A stretch of DNA of 64,000 nt from Cellulomonas pakistanensis (GCF_016862755.1 NZ_BONO01000002.1:1-64000), one strand, 5' to 3'. Counted from the stretch's first letter, positions 27,606 through 36,709 are shown. The notes: a model not told the origin generated them from the sequence alone. A program made the numbers and translations.

Positions 27606-28856
27606 GTGCCCGCCGACCTCCGCGCGCGCCGGAACGCCCTGTTCCTGCTGTTCTTCCTACCCGGCCTCACCATCGCGTCCTGGGTGACCCGCACCCCGGA
27701 CGTCCGGGACCTGGTGGGCGCGTCGACCGCCGAGATGGGCCTGATCCTGTTCGGCCTGTCCGCGGGGTCGATGGTCGGCATCCTGTCGTCGGGCGCCCTG
27801 GTGGCCCGCCGGGGGACCCGCCCCGTGATGCTCGCGGGCACGCTGGCGGTGGCGGCCGGCGCCGCGGTGATCGGCACCGGCGCGGCCCTCGGCTCCGGGC
27901 CGGTGGTCGCGCTCGGCCTGGCGCTGTTCGGGCTCGGGATGGGCGGCGGCGAGATCGCGCTCAACGTGGAGGGCGCCGAGGTCGAGCGCGGGCTGGGCCG
28001 GTCGACGATGCCCGCCATGCACGGGTGCTTCAGCCTGGGCACGGTCGTCGGCGCGGTCGCCGGCATGGTGCTGACGGCGGTCGAGTTCCCGGTCGTGGCG
28101 CACCTGGCGGTCGTCGCGGTCGCCGTGGTGCTGGCGCTGATCCCGACCATCCGCGTCATCCCGTCCGGCGTCGGCCTCCGGACCGCCTCCACCGCCGTGG
28201 CTGCCGACGCCGCAGGTGCCGACGTCGTCGCGACCGGCACCGCGCCGACCGGCCCGCGCCGGCCCGTCTGGCGGGACACCCGCCTGCTCCTGATCGGCGG
28301 CGTGATCCTGGCGCTCGCGATGGCGGAGGGCACCGCGAACGACTGGCTGCCGCTCGTCATGGTCGACGGCCACGGCTTCGACCCCGCGCTGGGCTCCGCC
28401 GTGTACGCCGCGTTCGCCGCCGCGATGACGCTCGGCCGGTTCGTCGGCGGGCGGTTCGTCGACCGCTTCGGGCGCGCGGCCGTGCTCGCGGTGAGCGCCG
28501 TGGTCGGCGCGATCGGGCTGGCGCTGGTGATCTTCGTCGACCACCAGGCCGTGGCCGGCGCCGCGGCGATCCTGTGGGGCCTGGGTGCGTCGCTCGGCTT
28601 CCCGGTCGCGCTGTCGGCCGCCGGCGACACGGCCGCGCCAGGGGAGGACGCCACCGCGCGGGTGTCCCTCGCCGCGACGATCGGCTACATCGCGTTCCTC
28701 GTCGGCCCGCCGGCGCTCGGGTTCCTCGGCGACCACTACGGGCTGCGGCAGGCTCTGGTCCTCGTCCTCGTCCTGGTGGCGGCCGCGGCGTTCCTGACGC
28801 CCGCCGCACGGACGCCCGCCCGCGTCGAGCCCGAGCGGGCGGCGCAGCCCGCCTGA
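27606..28856 (+). CDS. MFS transporter, about 12 membrane segments
   Basis: A 416-residue major facilitator protein. GTG 27606 follows CCGAGGAGCC. The fold starts with ALFLLFFLPGLTIASWVTRTPDVRDL. The loop after the second segment reads GALVARRGTRPVMLAG, the degenerate MFS motif A, and the symmetric loop in the second half is GGRFVDRFGRAAVLAV. A Thr/Ala/Asp-rich central linker lies at about residues 190-225. It resembles the sugar- or drug-transporting YbjJ/FucP-like group. Export of the TetR ligand is inferred from the divergent arrangement. Confidence 0.85.
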   Translation: MPADLRARRNALFLLFFLPGLTIASWVTRTPDVRDLVGASTAEMGLILFGLSAGSMVGILSSGALVARRGTRPVMLAGTLAVAAGAAVIGTGAALGSGPVVALGLALFGLGMGGGEIALNVEGAEVERGLGRSTMPAMHGCFSLGTVVGAVAGMVLTAVEFPVVAHLAVVAVAVVLALIPTIRVIPSGVGLRTASTAVAADAAGADVVATGTAPTGPRRPVWRDTRLLLIGGVILALAMAEGTANDWLPLVMVDGHGFDPALGSAVYAAFAAAMTLGRFVGGRFVDRFGRAAVLAVSAVVGAIGLALVIFVDHQAVAGAAAILWGLGASLGFPVALSAAGDTAAPGEDATARVSLAATIGYIAFLVGPPALGFLGDHYGLRQALVLVLVLVAAAAFLTPAARTPARVEPERAAQPA

Positions 28857-28935
28857 CCGGGCCGACGCGACAATCACCCGGGCGCGGCGGGCCGGGGGCG
28901 CGCCGGACCGCGGGCCCGGCGGCTAGCGTGCCGTG

Positions 28936-29418
28936 ATGACCAGGCCCTTCGTCTCCCGTCCCGCCGCTGCGCTCGTCGTCGGCCTGGCCGTGGCCGGGTG
29001 CTCGGCGCCCACCGGTGCGGACGACGAGGCCGTCACGGCCTGGATGGACGAGCGGGCCGCGGAGCCGGCGCCCGACGACCTGCTGGGCACCGCCGCCGCC
29101 CGGGTGGGCCCCGAGGACCCCGCGCCCGCGGACTCGTCCGGCGCGGTCGCCCTGCGGTTCGCCGCGGCAGCGCACCTCGACGGCGTCCGGCTGTCCTGCC
29201 TGGGCGACGGCGCCCTCGACTTCCACGTGTACGTGACGACCGAGGCGAACGCCGGGATCACGCAGACCGACGTGCTGACGTTCCCGGACGTGCCCTGCGG
29301 CGCCGAGGCGCGCGAGAAGGCGCTCGACCTCACCGGGGTCGTCGGGGTGGGCGTGACCGGTGCCGGCGCGGACCGCCGCGGCGCGTGGCACGCGCTGGTG
29401 CTGGGCACGCCGGCCTGA
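28936..29418 (+). CDS. Small predicted lipoprotein
   Basis: A 160-residue protein with signal peptide and lipobox VAGC (lipidated Cys near residue 22). The mature part is acidic and carries two Cys (LSCLGDGALDFHVYVTT and DVPCGAEAREKAL), a likely disulfide pair. The family is not recognised. ATG 28936 and GTG 28933 are both possible. It follows the MFS gene by 79 bases without an obvious terminator. Confidence 0.75.
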   Translation: MTRPFVSRPAAALVVGLAVAGCSAPTGADDEAVTAWMDERAAEPAPDDLLGTAAARVGPEDPAPADSSGAVALRFAAAAHLDGVRLSCLGDGALDFHVYVTTEANAGITQTDVLTFPDVPCGAEAREKALDLTGVVGVGVTGAGADRRGAWHALVLGTPA

Positions 29419-29587
29419 CCGACCGTCCCTCGCCCGGCGCGGCGGCCGGCGACCCGGGCGGACCCCCGTCGTGGCGGTCGTCGGGGTCGAGCACAGGCCC
29501 GGTGCCGGGCAAGCGGGAGGGCGCGCGGCTACGGTGGGCGTCGGGCGCGGACCGGTCCGCGCGACGGCGCCCAGCAGGGGGACGACC

Positions 29588-30418
29588 ATGGCGGAGGGCA
29601 GGCGCGTCGCGCTCACGCACTACGCGGGCACGGCGGGGGACCGCACCGTCGACGGCGCGGCTGGCGCGCGCGTGCTGGCCCGGGCGCTCCAGGAGCGGCT
29701 CGGCGTGCCGGCCGTGGCGGTCGGGACCGAGCGGCCCCTGCTCGGTGCCGCCTGGGACGCCGAGCTGACCGCCGCACGCGCGGACCTCGAGGCGGTCGCC
29801 GAGCGGTACCGCGCCGTGCTCGCCACGGGCGCCGCGCCGGTCGCCGCGATCAACCGCTGCGCGGTCGCGCTCGCCACGCTGCCGGTCGTGGCGCAGGCGC
29901 GGCCGGACGCCGTCGTGGTCTGGTTCGACGCGCACGGCGACGTCCACACGCCGGCGACCACCACGTCCGGCTACCTCGGCGGGCTGGCGCTGGCCGGGCC
30001 GCTCGGGCTGTGGGCCTCGGGGCTCGGTGCCGGGCTGACCCCGGACCGCGTCGTGCTCGTCGGGGCGCGCGACCTCGACCCGCCGGAGCGCGCGCTCGTC
30101 GACGGGACGGCGCTGACGATGGTGCCGCCGGGTCCCGCTGTCGCCGAGGAGCTGGCCGCCGTCGTCGCCGGCCGACCCGTCTACGTCCACCTCGACGCCG
30201 ACGCCCTCGAGCCCGGGATCGTCCCGACGGAGTATCACGTGCCCGGCGGGCTCTCGCTCGACGACCTGCGACGGTGCTGCGCGGAGCTGGCGCGCAGCGA
30301 GGTCGTCGGCGTCGAGGTGGGGGAGGTCGAGTCCCGGACCGGGGACGAGGACCTCACGCCGCTCCTCGACGCCCTGGGCCCGGTGCTGGACGCTACTGGC
30401 CGCGCCGGGCCCGGTTGA
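29588..30418 (+). CDS. Arginase/agmatinase-fold protein with altered first metal motif
   Basis: A 276-residue ureohydrolase-fold protein. ATG 29588 follows GGGGGACGACC. The metal motifs VWFDAHGDVHTP and VYVHLDADALEP match the Asp and His ligands of the family, and TTTSGYLGGLALAG is typical of the actinobacterial subgroup. The segment that is GGDHS in true arginases, or GGDC/GGNC in related proteins, reads AAINRCAVALATL here, so the first ligand region is unusual and activity on arginine or agmatine is uncertain. It is a single gene, not next to amino-acid operons. Confidence 0.8.
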   Translation: MAEGRRVALTHYAGTAGDRTVDGAAGARVLARALQERLGVPAVAVGTERPLLGAAWDAELTAARADLEAVAERYRAVLATGAAPVAAINRCAVALATLPVVAQARPDAVVVWFDAHGDVHTPATTTSGYLGGLALAGPLGLWASGLGAGLTPDRVVLVGARDLDPPERALVDGTALTMVPPGPAVAEELAAVVAGRPVYVHLDADALEPGIVPTEYHVPGGLSLDDLRRCCAELARSEVVGVEVGEVESRTGDEDLTPLLDALGPVLDATGRAGPG

Positions 30419-30501
30419 CGCACGGCACCGCCGCACCGACCGCCTGCGAAGCCGTGCCTGCGCGACCACGGAGCCCGTCCGCCTGCGTGGCGCCGGCGTG
30501 G

Positions 30502-31488
30502 CTACGGGATCTCCGGGTGCTCCGCGAGGTAGACCTCCGCGGCGGCGACCGCTGCCCGCTGGTGGGCGAGGCGCGCCTCGAGCTCGTCGCGGAACACAGC
30601 CAGCACCGGTGCCTGCGCCGCCGCCCGGGCGTCGGCCATCCTCGGGACGAAGTCGACGGCTGTCTTGCACCGGACGTCCGCGACGGCCATCGCCACGCTG
30701 TCCCGGTCCCACCGGCTCGTCGACGCACCGGCCACGGCGTAGCCGCTGTCCCCGCCCGCCGGCTCCAGGTCGTGCTCAGCGAGGCACGCGGTCCAGTCCG
30801 CGACCGCCGCCCGGCTCGCCTCGGACGCGGCCGCCGCGTCGGACGCGTCCCTGAGCGCGGCGGCCAGCTCGTAGCTCCCGTCGACCTCCGGGCTCATCGC
30901 CTGCACGGCCGGCGACGCGTTGCACCCGTCCCACACCGCCGAGGGGACGTCCGGGGCGACCGCGCCCGCGCTGCGACCGCCCTGGGGCGGCACCGCGTAG
31001 CCGTACTCCTCCGCCTCCGCGAGGTCCCACACGCCGAACGTCCGGTCGCTGTGCGGGTCGCCGGGGACGGCGGTCTCCCACCGGAGCGGCTTCCCGACCT
31101 CGGCCTCGGCGCAGCGCTTCATCTCCCACGACCGAGCGAGGAACGTCGTCGACCACTCCTCGGCGGTGAGGTCGTACCGGGCCAGGGGGAACGTGATCGT
31201 CCCCGCCACCGGGTCCACCTGCGCGTGCAGGTCCGCCTCGGCGGGCGTCGGCGCGGGTGACGGCGTGCCGGCGGGCTGAAGGTCCTGCGGCGCGGCGTCG
31301 AGCGCCTGGACCCCGGACCAGGCGCCGGTGACGGCGATCGCCGTCATCGCGAGCACCGCGCCCCCGCGGACCAGGCGGCGGCGCCGGCCCGCCCGCACCA
31401 CGGTGGCCAGGTCGACGGACATGGCGGGGGCCTCGGCATCCGCGCGTGCCCGGAGGACGCGGGCGAAGTCGTCGTCGTGCGGGTTCAT
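30502..31488 (-). CDS. Membrane-anchored partner of the adjacent ECF sigma factor (putative anti-sigma type)
   Basis: A 328-residue protein: a short cytoplasmic N-terminus (MNPHDDDFARVLRARADAEA), one membrane segment (about 44-62), a Pro-rich linker, and an extracellular domain with four Cys (KRCAEAEV, WDGCNASPAV, DWTACLAEHD and VRCKTAVDF). The ATG at 31488 overlaps the sigma factor stop as ATGA, so the two are coupled. Such pairs are common for SigE-like ECF factors. However, no zinc anti-sigma motif is seen, so the anti-sigma role is inference. It is intact although the sigma gene appears broken. Confidence 0.7.
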   Translation of the reverse strand: MNPHDDDFARVLRARADAEAPAMSVDLATVVRAGRRRRLVRGGAVLAMTAIAVTGAWSGVQALDAAPQDLQPAGTPSPAPTPAEADLHAQVDPVAGTITFPLARYDLTAEEWSTTFLARSWEMKRCAEAEVGKPLRWETAVPGDPHSDRTFGVWDLAEAEEYGYAVPPQGGRSAGAVAPDVPSAVWDGCNASPAVQAMSPEVDGSYELAAALRDASDAAAASEASRAAVADWTACLAEHDLEPAGGDSGYAVAGASTSRWDRDSVAMAVADVRCKTAVDFVPRMADARAAAQAPVLAVFRDELEARLAHQRAAVAAAEVYLAEHPEIP

Positions 31489-32142
31489 CGGTCGCTCCCG
31501 TGCCGGGCGTCGCCCGCGTCGGTCTGGTCGAGGGAGAGGGCTGTCCGCAGCGCCGCCATGGCGCGGGACGCCGTCGACTTCACGGTCCCGGCGCTGACGC
31601 CGAGGTCCGCGGCGACCTCCGCCTCGGACAGGTCGAGGAAGTGACGCAGGACGACGACCCGGCGCTGTCGAGGCGTGAGCGTCGCGAGCGCTCGGACGAG
31701 CTGGTCGCGGTCGCCGGTCCGGTCCGCGGACGACCGGGCGTGCAGCGGCGTGCTGTCGGGCGAGACGTCCTCGGGAGGGACCAGGACCTCGCGCCGACGT
31801 CGACGCCAGTGGTCGACGCGCAGGTTCGCGAGCACGCGGCGGGTGTAGCCGAGCGGGTCGCGCTGCCGCACATGGCCCCACCGGCTGTAAGTGCGGACGA
31901 GCGCCTGCTGCACGAGCTCCTCGGCCTGGTGCCGGTCTCCGCACAGCAGCCACGCGGTGCGGAGCAGCTCGGCCTGGTGGTGCCGGACGCATTCGGTGAA
32001 CTGGCCGTCGCGGTCGACGGCGACGGGCGCGACCTCGTCCGCGGCGCCCCCGGGGGACTGCCGCGTCCGCTGGTGGGCGCTCGGCGGCCTCGAACCTCTC
32101 GCGCAGGAAGTCCACCCCGTCCGCGCTGCTCATCGTGGTCAC
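31485..32142 (-). pseudogene. SigE-type ECF sigma factor, apparently frameshifted near its N-terminus
   Basis: The main frame encodes LLRTAWLLCGDRHQAEELVQ (region 2), then YSRWGHVRQRDPLGYTRRVL and the region 4 helix-turn-helix LTPRQRRVVVLRHFLDLSEAEVAADLGVSAGTVKSTASRAM. This frame has no start codon before region 2: it opens after a TGA near 32,140 and has no ATG or GTG until inside region 2. A good start (GTG 32142 or ATG 32133, MSSADGVDFLRERFEAAERPP) exists in the neighbouring frame. Removing one base from the CCCCCGGGGG run at 32047-32056 joins them into a normal protein of about 215 residues. This is either a real frameshift or a base-calling error in a homopolymer. Confidence 0.75.
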
Positions 32143-32195
32143 ACCGGAGAAGACGCAGCGGCGCGTGGATCGGTTGCGTCAGCGGGCCTGCCGGT

Positions 32196-32492
32196 TCAGG
32201 ACGCGATCCGCGCGCCCCCGTCGCCGGCGCCCGCCAGCGCCGGCTCGCCCGGGCCGCGGACCTCCGCCCACACCTCGTCCAGCGACAGCCCCAGGGCGTC
32301 CGCGACCGCCGCGATCGTCGGGAACGCCGGGGTGGCCACCCGGCCGGACTCGATCTTCCGCAGCGTCTCGGGAGACACCCCGGCGTCCAGCGCGACCGCC
32401 AGCACGGTGCGCTCGCCCCGCGCGCGCCGGAGCAGCGCGCCGAGCCGCCGACCGCGGTCGACGTCGTCGGGGGTGAGAGGGAGCCTGACCAT
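32196..32492 (-). CDS. XRE-family helix-turn-helix regulator
   Basis: A 98-residue protein with a Cro/C1-type helix-turn-helix: RRARGERTVLAVALDAGVSPETLRKIESGRVATPAFPTIAAVADALGLSLDEV at about residues 22-74. The C-terminal 25 residues are Gly/Ala-rich. It is divergent from the methionine aminopeptidase gene. Three 14-base direct repeats lie right at its start codon and upstream (32494-32534), the expected position for autoregulation. It may control map expression. Confidence 0.9.
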   Translation of the reverse strand: MVRLPLTPDDVDRGRRLGALLRRARGERTVLAVALDAGVSPETLRKIESGRVATPAFPTIAAVADALGLSLDEVWAEVRGPGEPALAGAGDGGARIAS

Positions 32493-32493
32493 G

Positions 32494-32534
32494 TCCGGGA
32501 TTCTAGTACCGGGATAGTATGACCGGGATAGTTA
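32494..32534. promoter_or_regulatory. Three phased 14-bp direct repeats in the XRE/map gap
   Basis: The core CCGGGAT occurs at 32495, 32509 and 32523, exactly 14 bases apart. The second and third copies are ACCGGGATAGT, and the first is TCCGGGATTCTAGT. The repeats fill the space between the two divergent start codons (32492 and 32561) and include the only AT-rich bases there (TAGTAT, 32515-32520), likely a -10 element. A likely binding site for the XRE protein. Confidence 0.7.
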
Positions 32535-32560
32535 TCGGACGGGCGCTGGAAGGCCGCACC

Positions 32561-33328
32561 ATGATCGAGATCCTCAACCCCACCGAGCTGGCGCGCGCCC
32601 GCGAGACCGGCGCCCTGGTCGCCGACATCCTCCGCACGATGCAGGCTCGGGCCACGGTGGGCACCAACCTGCTCGACGTCGACGCCTGGACGAAGGGGAT
32701 GATCGCCGACGCCGGCGCCGAGTCCTGCTACGTCGACTACGCGCCGTCGTTCGGGCGCGGCCCGTTCGGGCACTACATCTGCACCTCGGTCAACGACGCG
32801 GTGCTGCACGGCAAGCCGCACGACTACGTCCTCGCCGACGGCGACCTGCTGACGCTGGACCTGGCGGTGTCGCTCGGCGGGGTCGTCGCCGACTCGGCCG
32901 TGAGCTTCGTGGTGGGGACGACGCAGCCCGCCGAGAGCCTCGCGCTGATCGACGCCACCGAGCGCGCGCTCGCCGCCGGGATCGAGGCCGCCGGGCCCGG
33001 CGCACGCATCGGCGACCTGTCGCACGCGATCGGGACCGTCCTCACCGGCGCCGGGTACACGGTGAACACCGAGTTCGGCGGGCACGGCGTCGGCTCCACG
33101 ATGCACCAGGACCCGCACATCGCGAACGCCGGCCGGCCCGGCCGCGGGTACACGCTCCGCCCCGGGCTGCTGCTCGCGATCGAGCCGTGGGTGATGGCCG
33201 ACACCGACGAGCTCGTCACGGATGCGGACGGCTGGACGCTGCGCAGCGCGACCGGCGCCCGGACGGCGCACAGCGAGCACACCGTCGCGATCACCGAGGA
33301 CGGCGTCGAGGTGCTGACGCTGCGCTGA
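32561..33328 (+). CDS. map: Type I methionine aminopeptidase
   Basis: Removes the initiator Met from new proteins. The protein is 255 residues from ATG 32561, which follows GGAAGG. An upstream start at 32519 would add the unrelated MTGIVIGRALEGRT. All five metal ligands are present: Asp in LTLDLAV, Asp in VADSAVSF, His in STMHQDPHI (with the preceding GGHGVG), Glu in AIEPWVM and Glu in ITEDG. This copy is divergent from an XRE regulator rather than beside rpsM/infA, so it is probably a second, regulated map gene. Confidence 0.93.
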   Translation: MIEILNPTELARARETGALVADILRTMQARATVGTNLLDVDAWTKGMIADAGAESCYVDYAPSFGRGPFGHYICTSVNDAVLHGKPHDYVLADGDLLTLDLAVSLGGVVADSAVSFVVGTTQPAESLALIDATERALAAGIEAAGPGARIGDLSHAIGTVLTGAGYTVNTEFGGHGVGSTMHQDPHIANAGRPGRGYTLRPGLLLAIEPWVMADTDELVTDADGWTLRSATGARTAHSEHTVAITEDGVEVLTLR

Positions 33329-33350
33329 GCCGGCACCGCCCCGGACACGC

Positions 33351-33386
33351 CGAGGCCCGGCCGTCGATCGCGACGGCCGGGCCTCG
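33351..33386. terminator. Bidirectional terminator between map and the ene-reductase
   Basis: Perfect 16-bp stem CGAGGCCCGGCCGTCG (33351-33366) and its complement (33371-33386) with loop ATCG, in the 72-base gap between the two convergent stop codons. Confidence 0.85.
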
Positions 33387-33400
33387 ACGTGCGGGTGACG

Positions 33401-34471
33401 TCAGGCGGCGTGGGTCGGGTAGTCCGTGTACCCCTCGGCGCCGGCGGCGTAGAACGTCGCCGGATTCGGCGCGTTCTCGCCCAGGTCCCGCGCCCAGCGC
33501 GCGACCAGGTCCGGGTTCGCGATCGCGGCGCGGCCGACGGCGGCGAGGTCGACGACGCCCTCCTCGACCAGGCCGACGGCCTCGTCGCGGGTCGTGTTCA
33601 CGGCGAAGCCGGAGTTGCCGATCAGCGGCGCGCCGACGCGGCGGCGGATGCCCTGGACGAGCTCGCCGCGCAGGTCCCGGTGCAGCACGTCGACGAACGC
33701 GAGGCCGAGCGGCGCCAGGCCGTCCGCGAGCGCCGCGTACGTCGCCGCGGTGACCTCGGGGTCGGTCTCCACGGCGCCCTGGATGTCGTGCTGCGGGGAC
33801 AGCCGGATGCCCGTGCGGTCGGCGCCGATCTCCGCGGCGACCGCGGTGACGACCTCGACGGCGAGCCGCGCCCGGCCCTCGGGGGTCACGCCGTAGGCGT
33901 CGGTGCGCAGGTTGCTGGCGGGGGAGAGGAACTGGTGCAGCAGGTAGCCGTTGGCTCCGTGCACCTCGACGGCGTCGAGCCCGGCGTCGACCGCGCGCCG
34001 CGCGGCGGCCGCGAAACCCCGGACGACCTCGGCGATCTCGTCGGCCTCGAGCGCGTGCGGGACGGGGTGCTCCGCCTTGCCGGACGGCGTGCGGATCTCG
34101 CCCGGGGCGGCGACGGCGCTGGCCGAGACGACCCGCACGCCGGTGATCTCGGGGTGCGCGATGCGCCCGCCGTGCATGATCTGCATCGCGATGCGGCCGC
34201 CGGCGGCGTGCACGGCGTCGGCGACGCGCGCCCAGCCCGCGGCCTGCTCGTCGGTCTCGATGCCGGGCTGTCCGGTCCAGGTGCGGCCCTCGAGGACCGG
34301 GTAGGTGCCCTCGGTGAGGATGAGGCCCATGCCGGCGCGCTGCCGGTAGTGCTCGACGAGCAGGTCGCCGGGAACACCGTGCTCGCCGGCGCGCAGCCGG
34401 GTGAGCGGGGCCATCACGACGCGGTTGGCGAGCGGGACGCCGCCGAGGGTGGTGGGGTCGAAGATCTTCAC
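33401..34471 (-). CDS. Old yellow enzyme-type alkene reductase
   Basis: A 356-residue FMN/NADPH ene-reductase of the OYE family. GTG 34471 was chosen because the conserved start KIFDPTTLGGVPLANRVVMAPLTR follows directly. The longer frame to 34552 is not conserved. The FMN-binding barrel shows QIMHGGRIAHPE, then EVHGANGYLLHQFLSP and SNLRTDAYG, and the phosphate loop is LIGNSGF with VGRAAIANPDL. It reduces activated C=C bonds of enones, quinones or nitro compounds. The natural substrate is unknown. Confidence 0.94.
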   Translation of the reverse strand: MKIFDPTTLGGVPLANRVVMAPLTRLRAGEHGVPGDLLVEHYRQRAGMGLILTEGTYPVLEGRTWTGQPGIETDEQAAGWARVADAVHAAGGRIAMQIMHGGRIAHPEITGVRVVSASAVAAPGEIRTPSGKAEHPVPHALEADEIAEVVRGFAAAARRAVDAGLDAVEVHGANGYLLHQFLSPASNLRTDAYGVTPEGRARLAVEVVTAVAAEIGADRTGIRLSPQHDIQGAVETDPEVTAATYAALADGLAPLGLAFVDVLHRDLRGELVQGIRRRVGAPLIGNSGFAVNTTRDEAVGLVEEGVVDLAAVGRAAIANPDLVARWARDLGENAPNPATFYAAGAEGYTDYPTHAA

Positions 34472-34675
34472 GCAGGTCCCAGCGCTCCGTGGGCCATGCG
34501 GATTCCGTGACGCGCGCCACGCGGCAGGCCGGCCGTCGGCCGAGACCGGCACTCCACGCGCCGACTCGGCACCTCGAGCTGCCGAGCTCGCACCGCGGGT
34601 GCCGACCTCGGCGAGGCTCCGGCACCGTGCCGGGGACAGGGCACGTCGACGCCCGCGCGGACGCCGCGGGAGCCG

Positions 34676-35077
34676 TCAGGCGAGATCGCGCGAGGACAAC
34701 ACCCTGTCGACGGCGACCCGCAGCACGACCCGCTCGATCGTGGGGTCCGGCGTCCGGTAGCGCGCCGCGTACCGATCCAGGGCCCCGGCGATCTCGACGG
34801 GGTCGTCCGACACCTCGACGGTCCCCTCCAGCGTGAGCCAGCGCCGCCCGTCGACCTGGCAGAGCACCGCGCGGCCCGGCCGCCCGTCGACCCGGCGGCG
34901 GGCGTTCACGGCCTTCTGGGTCGTCGGTCTGGTCGTGACGCGCGCGACGGCCGCGTCGGCGTCCCAGGTGAAGGCGACGGGGACCACGTGCGGGGTGCCG
35001 TCGCCGCGCAGGGTCGTGAGCGTCGCGAGGTGGCGCTCCGTGACGAAGGCGGTCCGGGCGGCGTTGAGGAGGAGCAC
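34676..35077 (-). CDS. PPOX-class flavin/F420-dependent protein
   Basis: A 133-residue split-barrel protein of the pyridoxamine oxidase-like class that in actinobacteria often uses F420: ERHLATLTTLRGDGTPHVVPVAFTWD, RVTTRPTTQKAVNARRR and GRAVLCQVDGRRWLTLEGTVEVSDDP. It is a small cytoplasmic enzyme or cofactor-binding protein of unknown substrate. The 204 bases between it and the ene-reductase start hold no gene, but include short inverted pieces such as GCCGACCTCGGC near 34,602. Confidence 0.85.
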   Translation of the reverse strand: MLLLNAARTAFVTERHLATLTTLRGDGTPHVVPVAFTWDADAAVARVTTRPTTQKAVNARRRVDGRPGRAVLCQVDGRRWLTLEGTVEVSDDPVEIAGALDRYAARYRTPDPTIERVVLRVAVDRVLSSRDLA

Positions 35078-35114
35078 GCCGGGAAGCGTACGGGCCGCCG
35101 CCGGCGCGGGCGCG

Positions 35115-35651
35115 CTACGCGAGCGCGACGCGGTCGTGCGGCTCCGCGGCGTACCGGCGACCGGGATAGCGCAGGCCCCGGAAGTACATCGTCGTGTGCG
35201 CGACGATCTGCTCCCCGCTGATGCGGACGCCGTCGTGCTCCGCGTCGGTCGTCGTGTGGGCGTCGCTGACCAGCGTCACGTCGAACCCGCGCACCGCCGC
35301 CGCCTGCGTCGTGGTGCGGATGCAGTAGTCGCTCTGAGCGCCCGCGACGACCAGGTGCGTCGTGCCGAGGTCCGCCAGGATCCCCGGCAGGTCCGTACCG
35401 GCGAACGCGTCGCGGTACTCCTTGCGCACCAGCGGCTCGTCGGGGCGCGGGGCGAGCGGCGGCGCCAGGTGCCAGCCGGGGGAGTCCTCGGGGAAGTCGC
35501 CGTGGTCCTGCACCCACACCACGGGGACGCCCTCGGCGCGGGCGCGGTCGACCAGGGCGGCGGTGCGCGCGACGACGCCTGCGGCGTCCACGCAGCCGTC
35601 CAGGACGCCCGTCTGCAGGTCGATGACGAGGAGCGCGGTGCGGGAGGTCAC
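35115..35651 (-). CDS. Isochorismatase-family cysteine hydrolase
   Basis: A 178-residue hydrolase. GTG 35651 starts [18 protein letters not shown]. The catalytic triad is visible: Asp in VIDLQ, Lys in VRKEYRDAF and Cys in [16 protein letters not shown]. The cis-peptide region precedes the Cys as usual. Family members cleave amides such as nicotinamide or N-carbamoyl compounds. The exact substrate cannot be assigned. It lies 38 bases downstream of the lipid kinase on the same strand's far side and may be co-transcribed with it. Confidence 0.9.
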   Translation of the reverse strand: MTSRTALLVIDLQTGVLDGCVDAAGVVARTAALVDRARAEGVPVVWVQDHGDFPEDSPGWHLAPPLAPRPDEPLVRKEYRDAFAGTDLPGILADLGTTHLVVAGAQSDYCIRTTTQAAAVRGFDVTLVSDAHTTTDAEHDGVRISGEQIVAHTTMYFRGLRYPGRRYAAEPHDRVALA

Positions 35652-35686
35652 CCGGGCATGCTGCCAGACGCGAGGCGCTGACCCGG

Positions 35687-36709
35687 TCAGCGCGTGAGCC
35701 GCTCCGACCCCTCGGACAGGTCGGCGCTGCGCTCCGGCCGCGGGACGCACAGCTCGAGCGCCTGCGGCCGCACCGTCACGGTCATCGTGCGGCCCGGCTC
35801 GATCACGTCGCCGTCGACCTGCCGCCGCTCCTCGCGGTCGCTGACGACGCGGATCCGCTCCGCGCGGAGGACGTCCATGTGCGCGACGCGGTGGGGGTGC
35901 CGCAGCACGCCCCAGACGGTCTGCACCCAGTGCCCGATCGTGCGGGGGGCGAGCACCGCCACGTCCATCTGCCCGTTGTCGGGCTCGGCGTCGGCGAGCA
36001 GCCGGACGCCGCCCTGGAGCCGCCCGACGTTGCCGATGATCACCGAGCGCGCGCGCCGGCGGACCGGCGGGCGGTCGTCCAGGTGGATCTCGAGGTGCAT
36101 GCTGCGGTCGCGCAGGTGCTTGAGCGCCGAGAGGGCGTACGCGACCGGTCCGGCCTTGGCCTTGAGCTCGGTCGACGCGTCGTCCAGCAGCGCGGCGTCG
36201 AAGCCCATTCCGGCCATCACGGCGAACGTCATGCCGTCCGCCTCGCCGACGTCGATCCGCCGCCGGCCGTGCTCCGTCGCGATCCGGACCGCCGCCGCCG
36301 GGTCGTCGGGCACGCCGAGGTTCGCCGCGAGCAGGTTCCCCGTGCCCGCGGGGAGGACGGAAAGGGCGACGTCGGTCCCGGCCAGGCCCTCGATGCAGGA
36401 GCGCACGGTGCCGTCGCCGCCGCAGGCGAACACCACCTGCATGCCGTCCTCGACGGCCTGCCGCGACTGGCCCGCGCCCGGGTCGTCCGCGGTGGTCTCC
36501 ACCCACTCCGGCAGCGGCCACCCGGCCTCGGACAGCGCGGACTCGACCGCGGCGCGCCGCGCCTCGAGCCCGTCGACCCGCACCGGGTTGTAGATCACGA
36601 CCGAGCGCATCGGGCCGGCGTCGCGGGCGAGCGAGGCGTCGCCCGCGGCGCGGTCGCGCGGGTCGTCGGTCGCGTCAGCGGGGCCGGGGGTGCTGGTCGG
36701 GGTGGTCAT
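35687..36709 (-). CDS. Diacylglycerol/lipid kinase (YegS/DgkB family)
   Basis: A 340-residue lipid kinase. The N-terminal 35 residues are a Pro/Asp-rich head, then [21 protein letters not shown]. The catalytic loop is [43 protein letters not shown] with the GGDGT motif, and the C-terminal lobe includes [18 protein letters not shown] and [23 protein letters not shown]. It phosphorylates diacylglycerol or a similar lipid for phospholipid recycling. The ATG at 36709 is the likely start; the frame is open far upstream but that part is not coding-like. Confidence 0.92.
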   Translation of the reverse strand: MTTPTSTPGPADATDDPRDRAAGDASLARDAGPMRSVVIYNPVRVDGLEARRAAVESALSEAGWPLPEWVETTADDPGAGQSRQAVEDGMQVVFACGGDGTVRSCIEGLAGTDVALSVLPAGTGNLLAANLGVPDDPAAAVRIATEHGRRRIDVGEADGMTFAVMAGMGFDAALLDDASTELKAKAGPVAYALSALKHLRDRSMHLEIHLDDRPPVRRRARSVIIGNVGRLQGGVRLLADAEPDNGQMDVAVLAPRTIGHWVQTVWGVLRHPHRVAHMDVLRAERIRVVSDREERRQVDGDVIEPGRTMTVTVRPQALELCVPRPERSADLSEGSERLTR

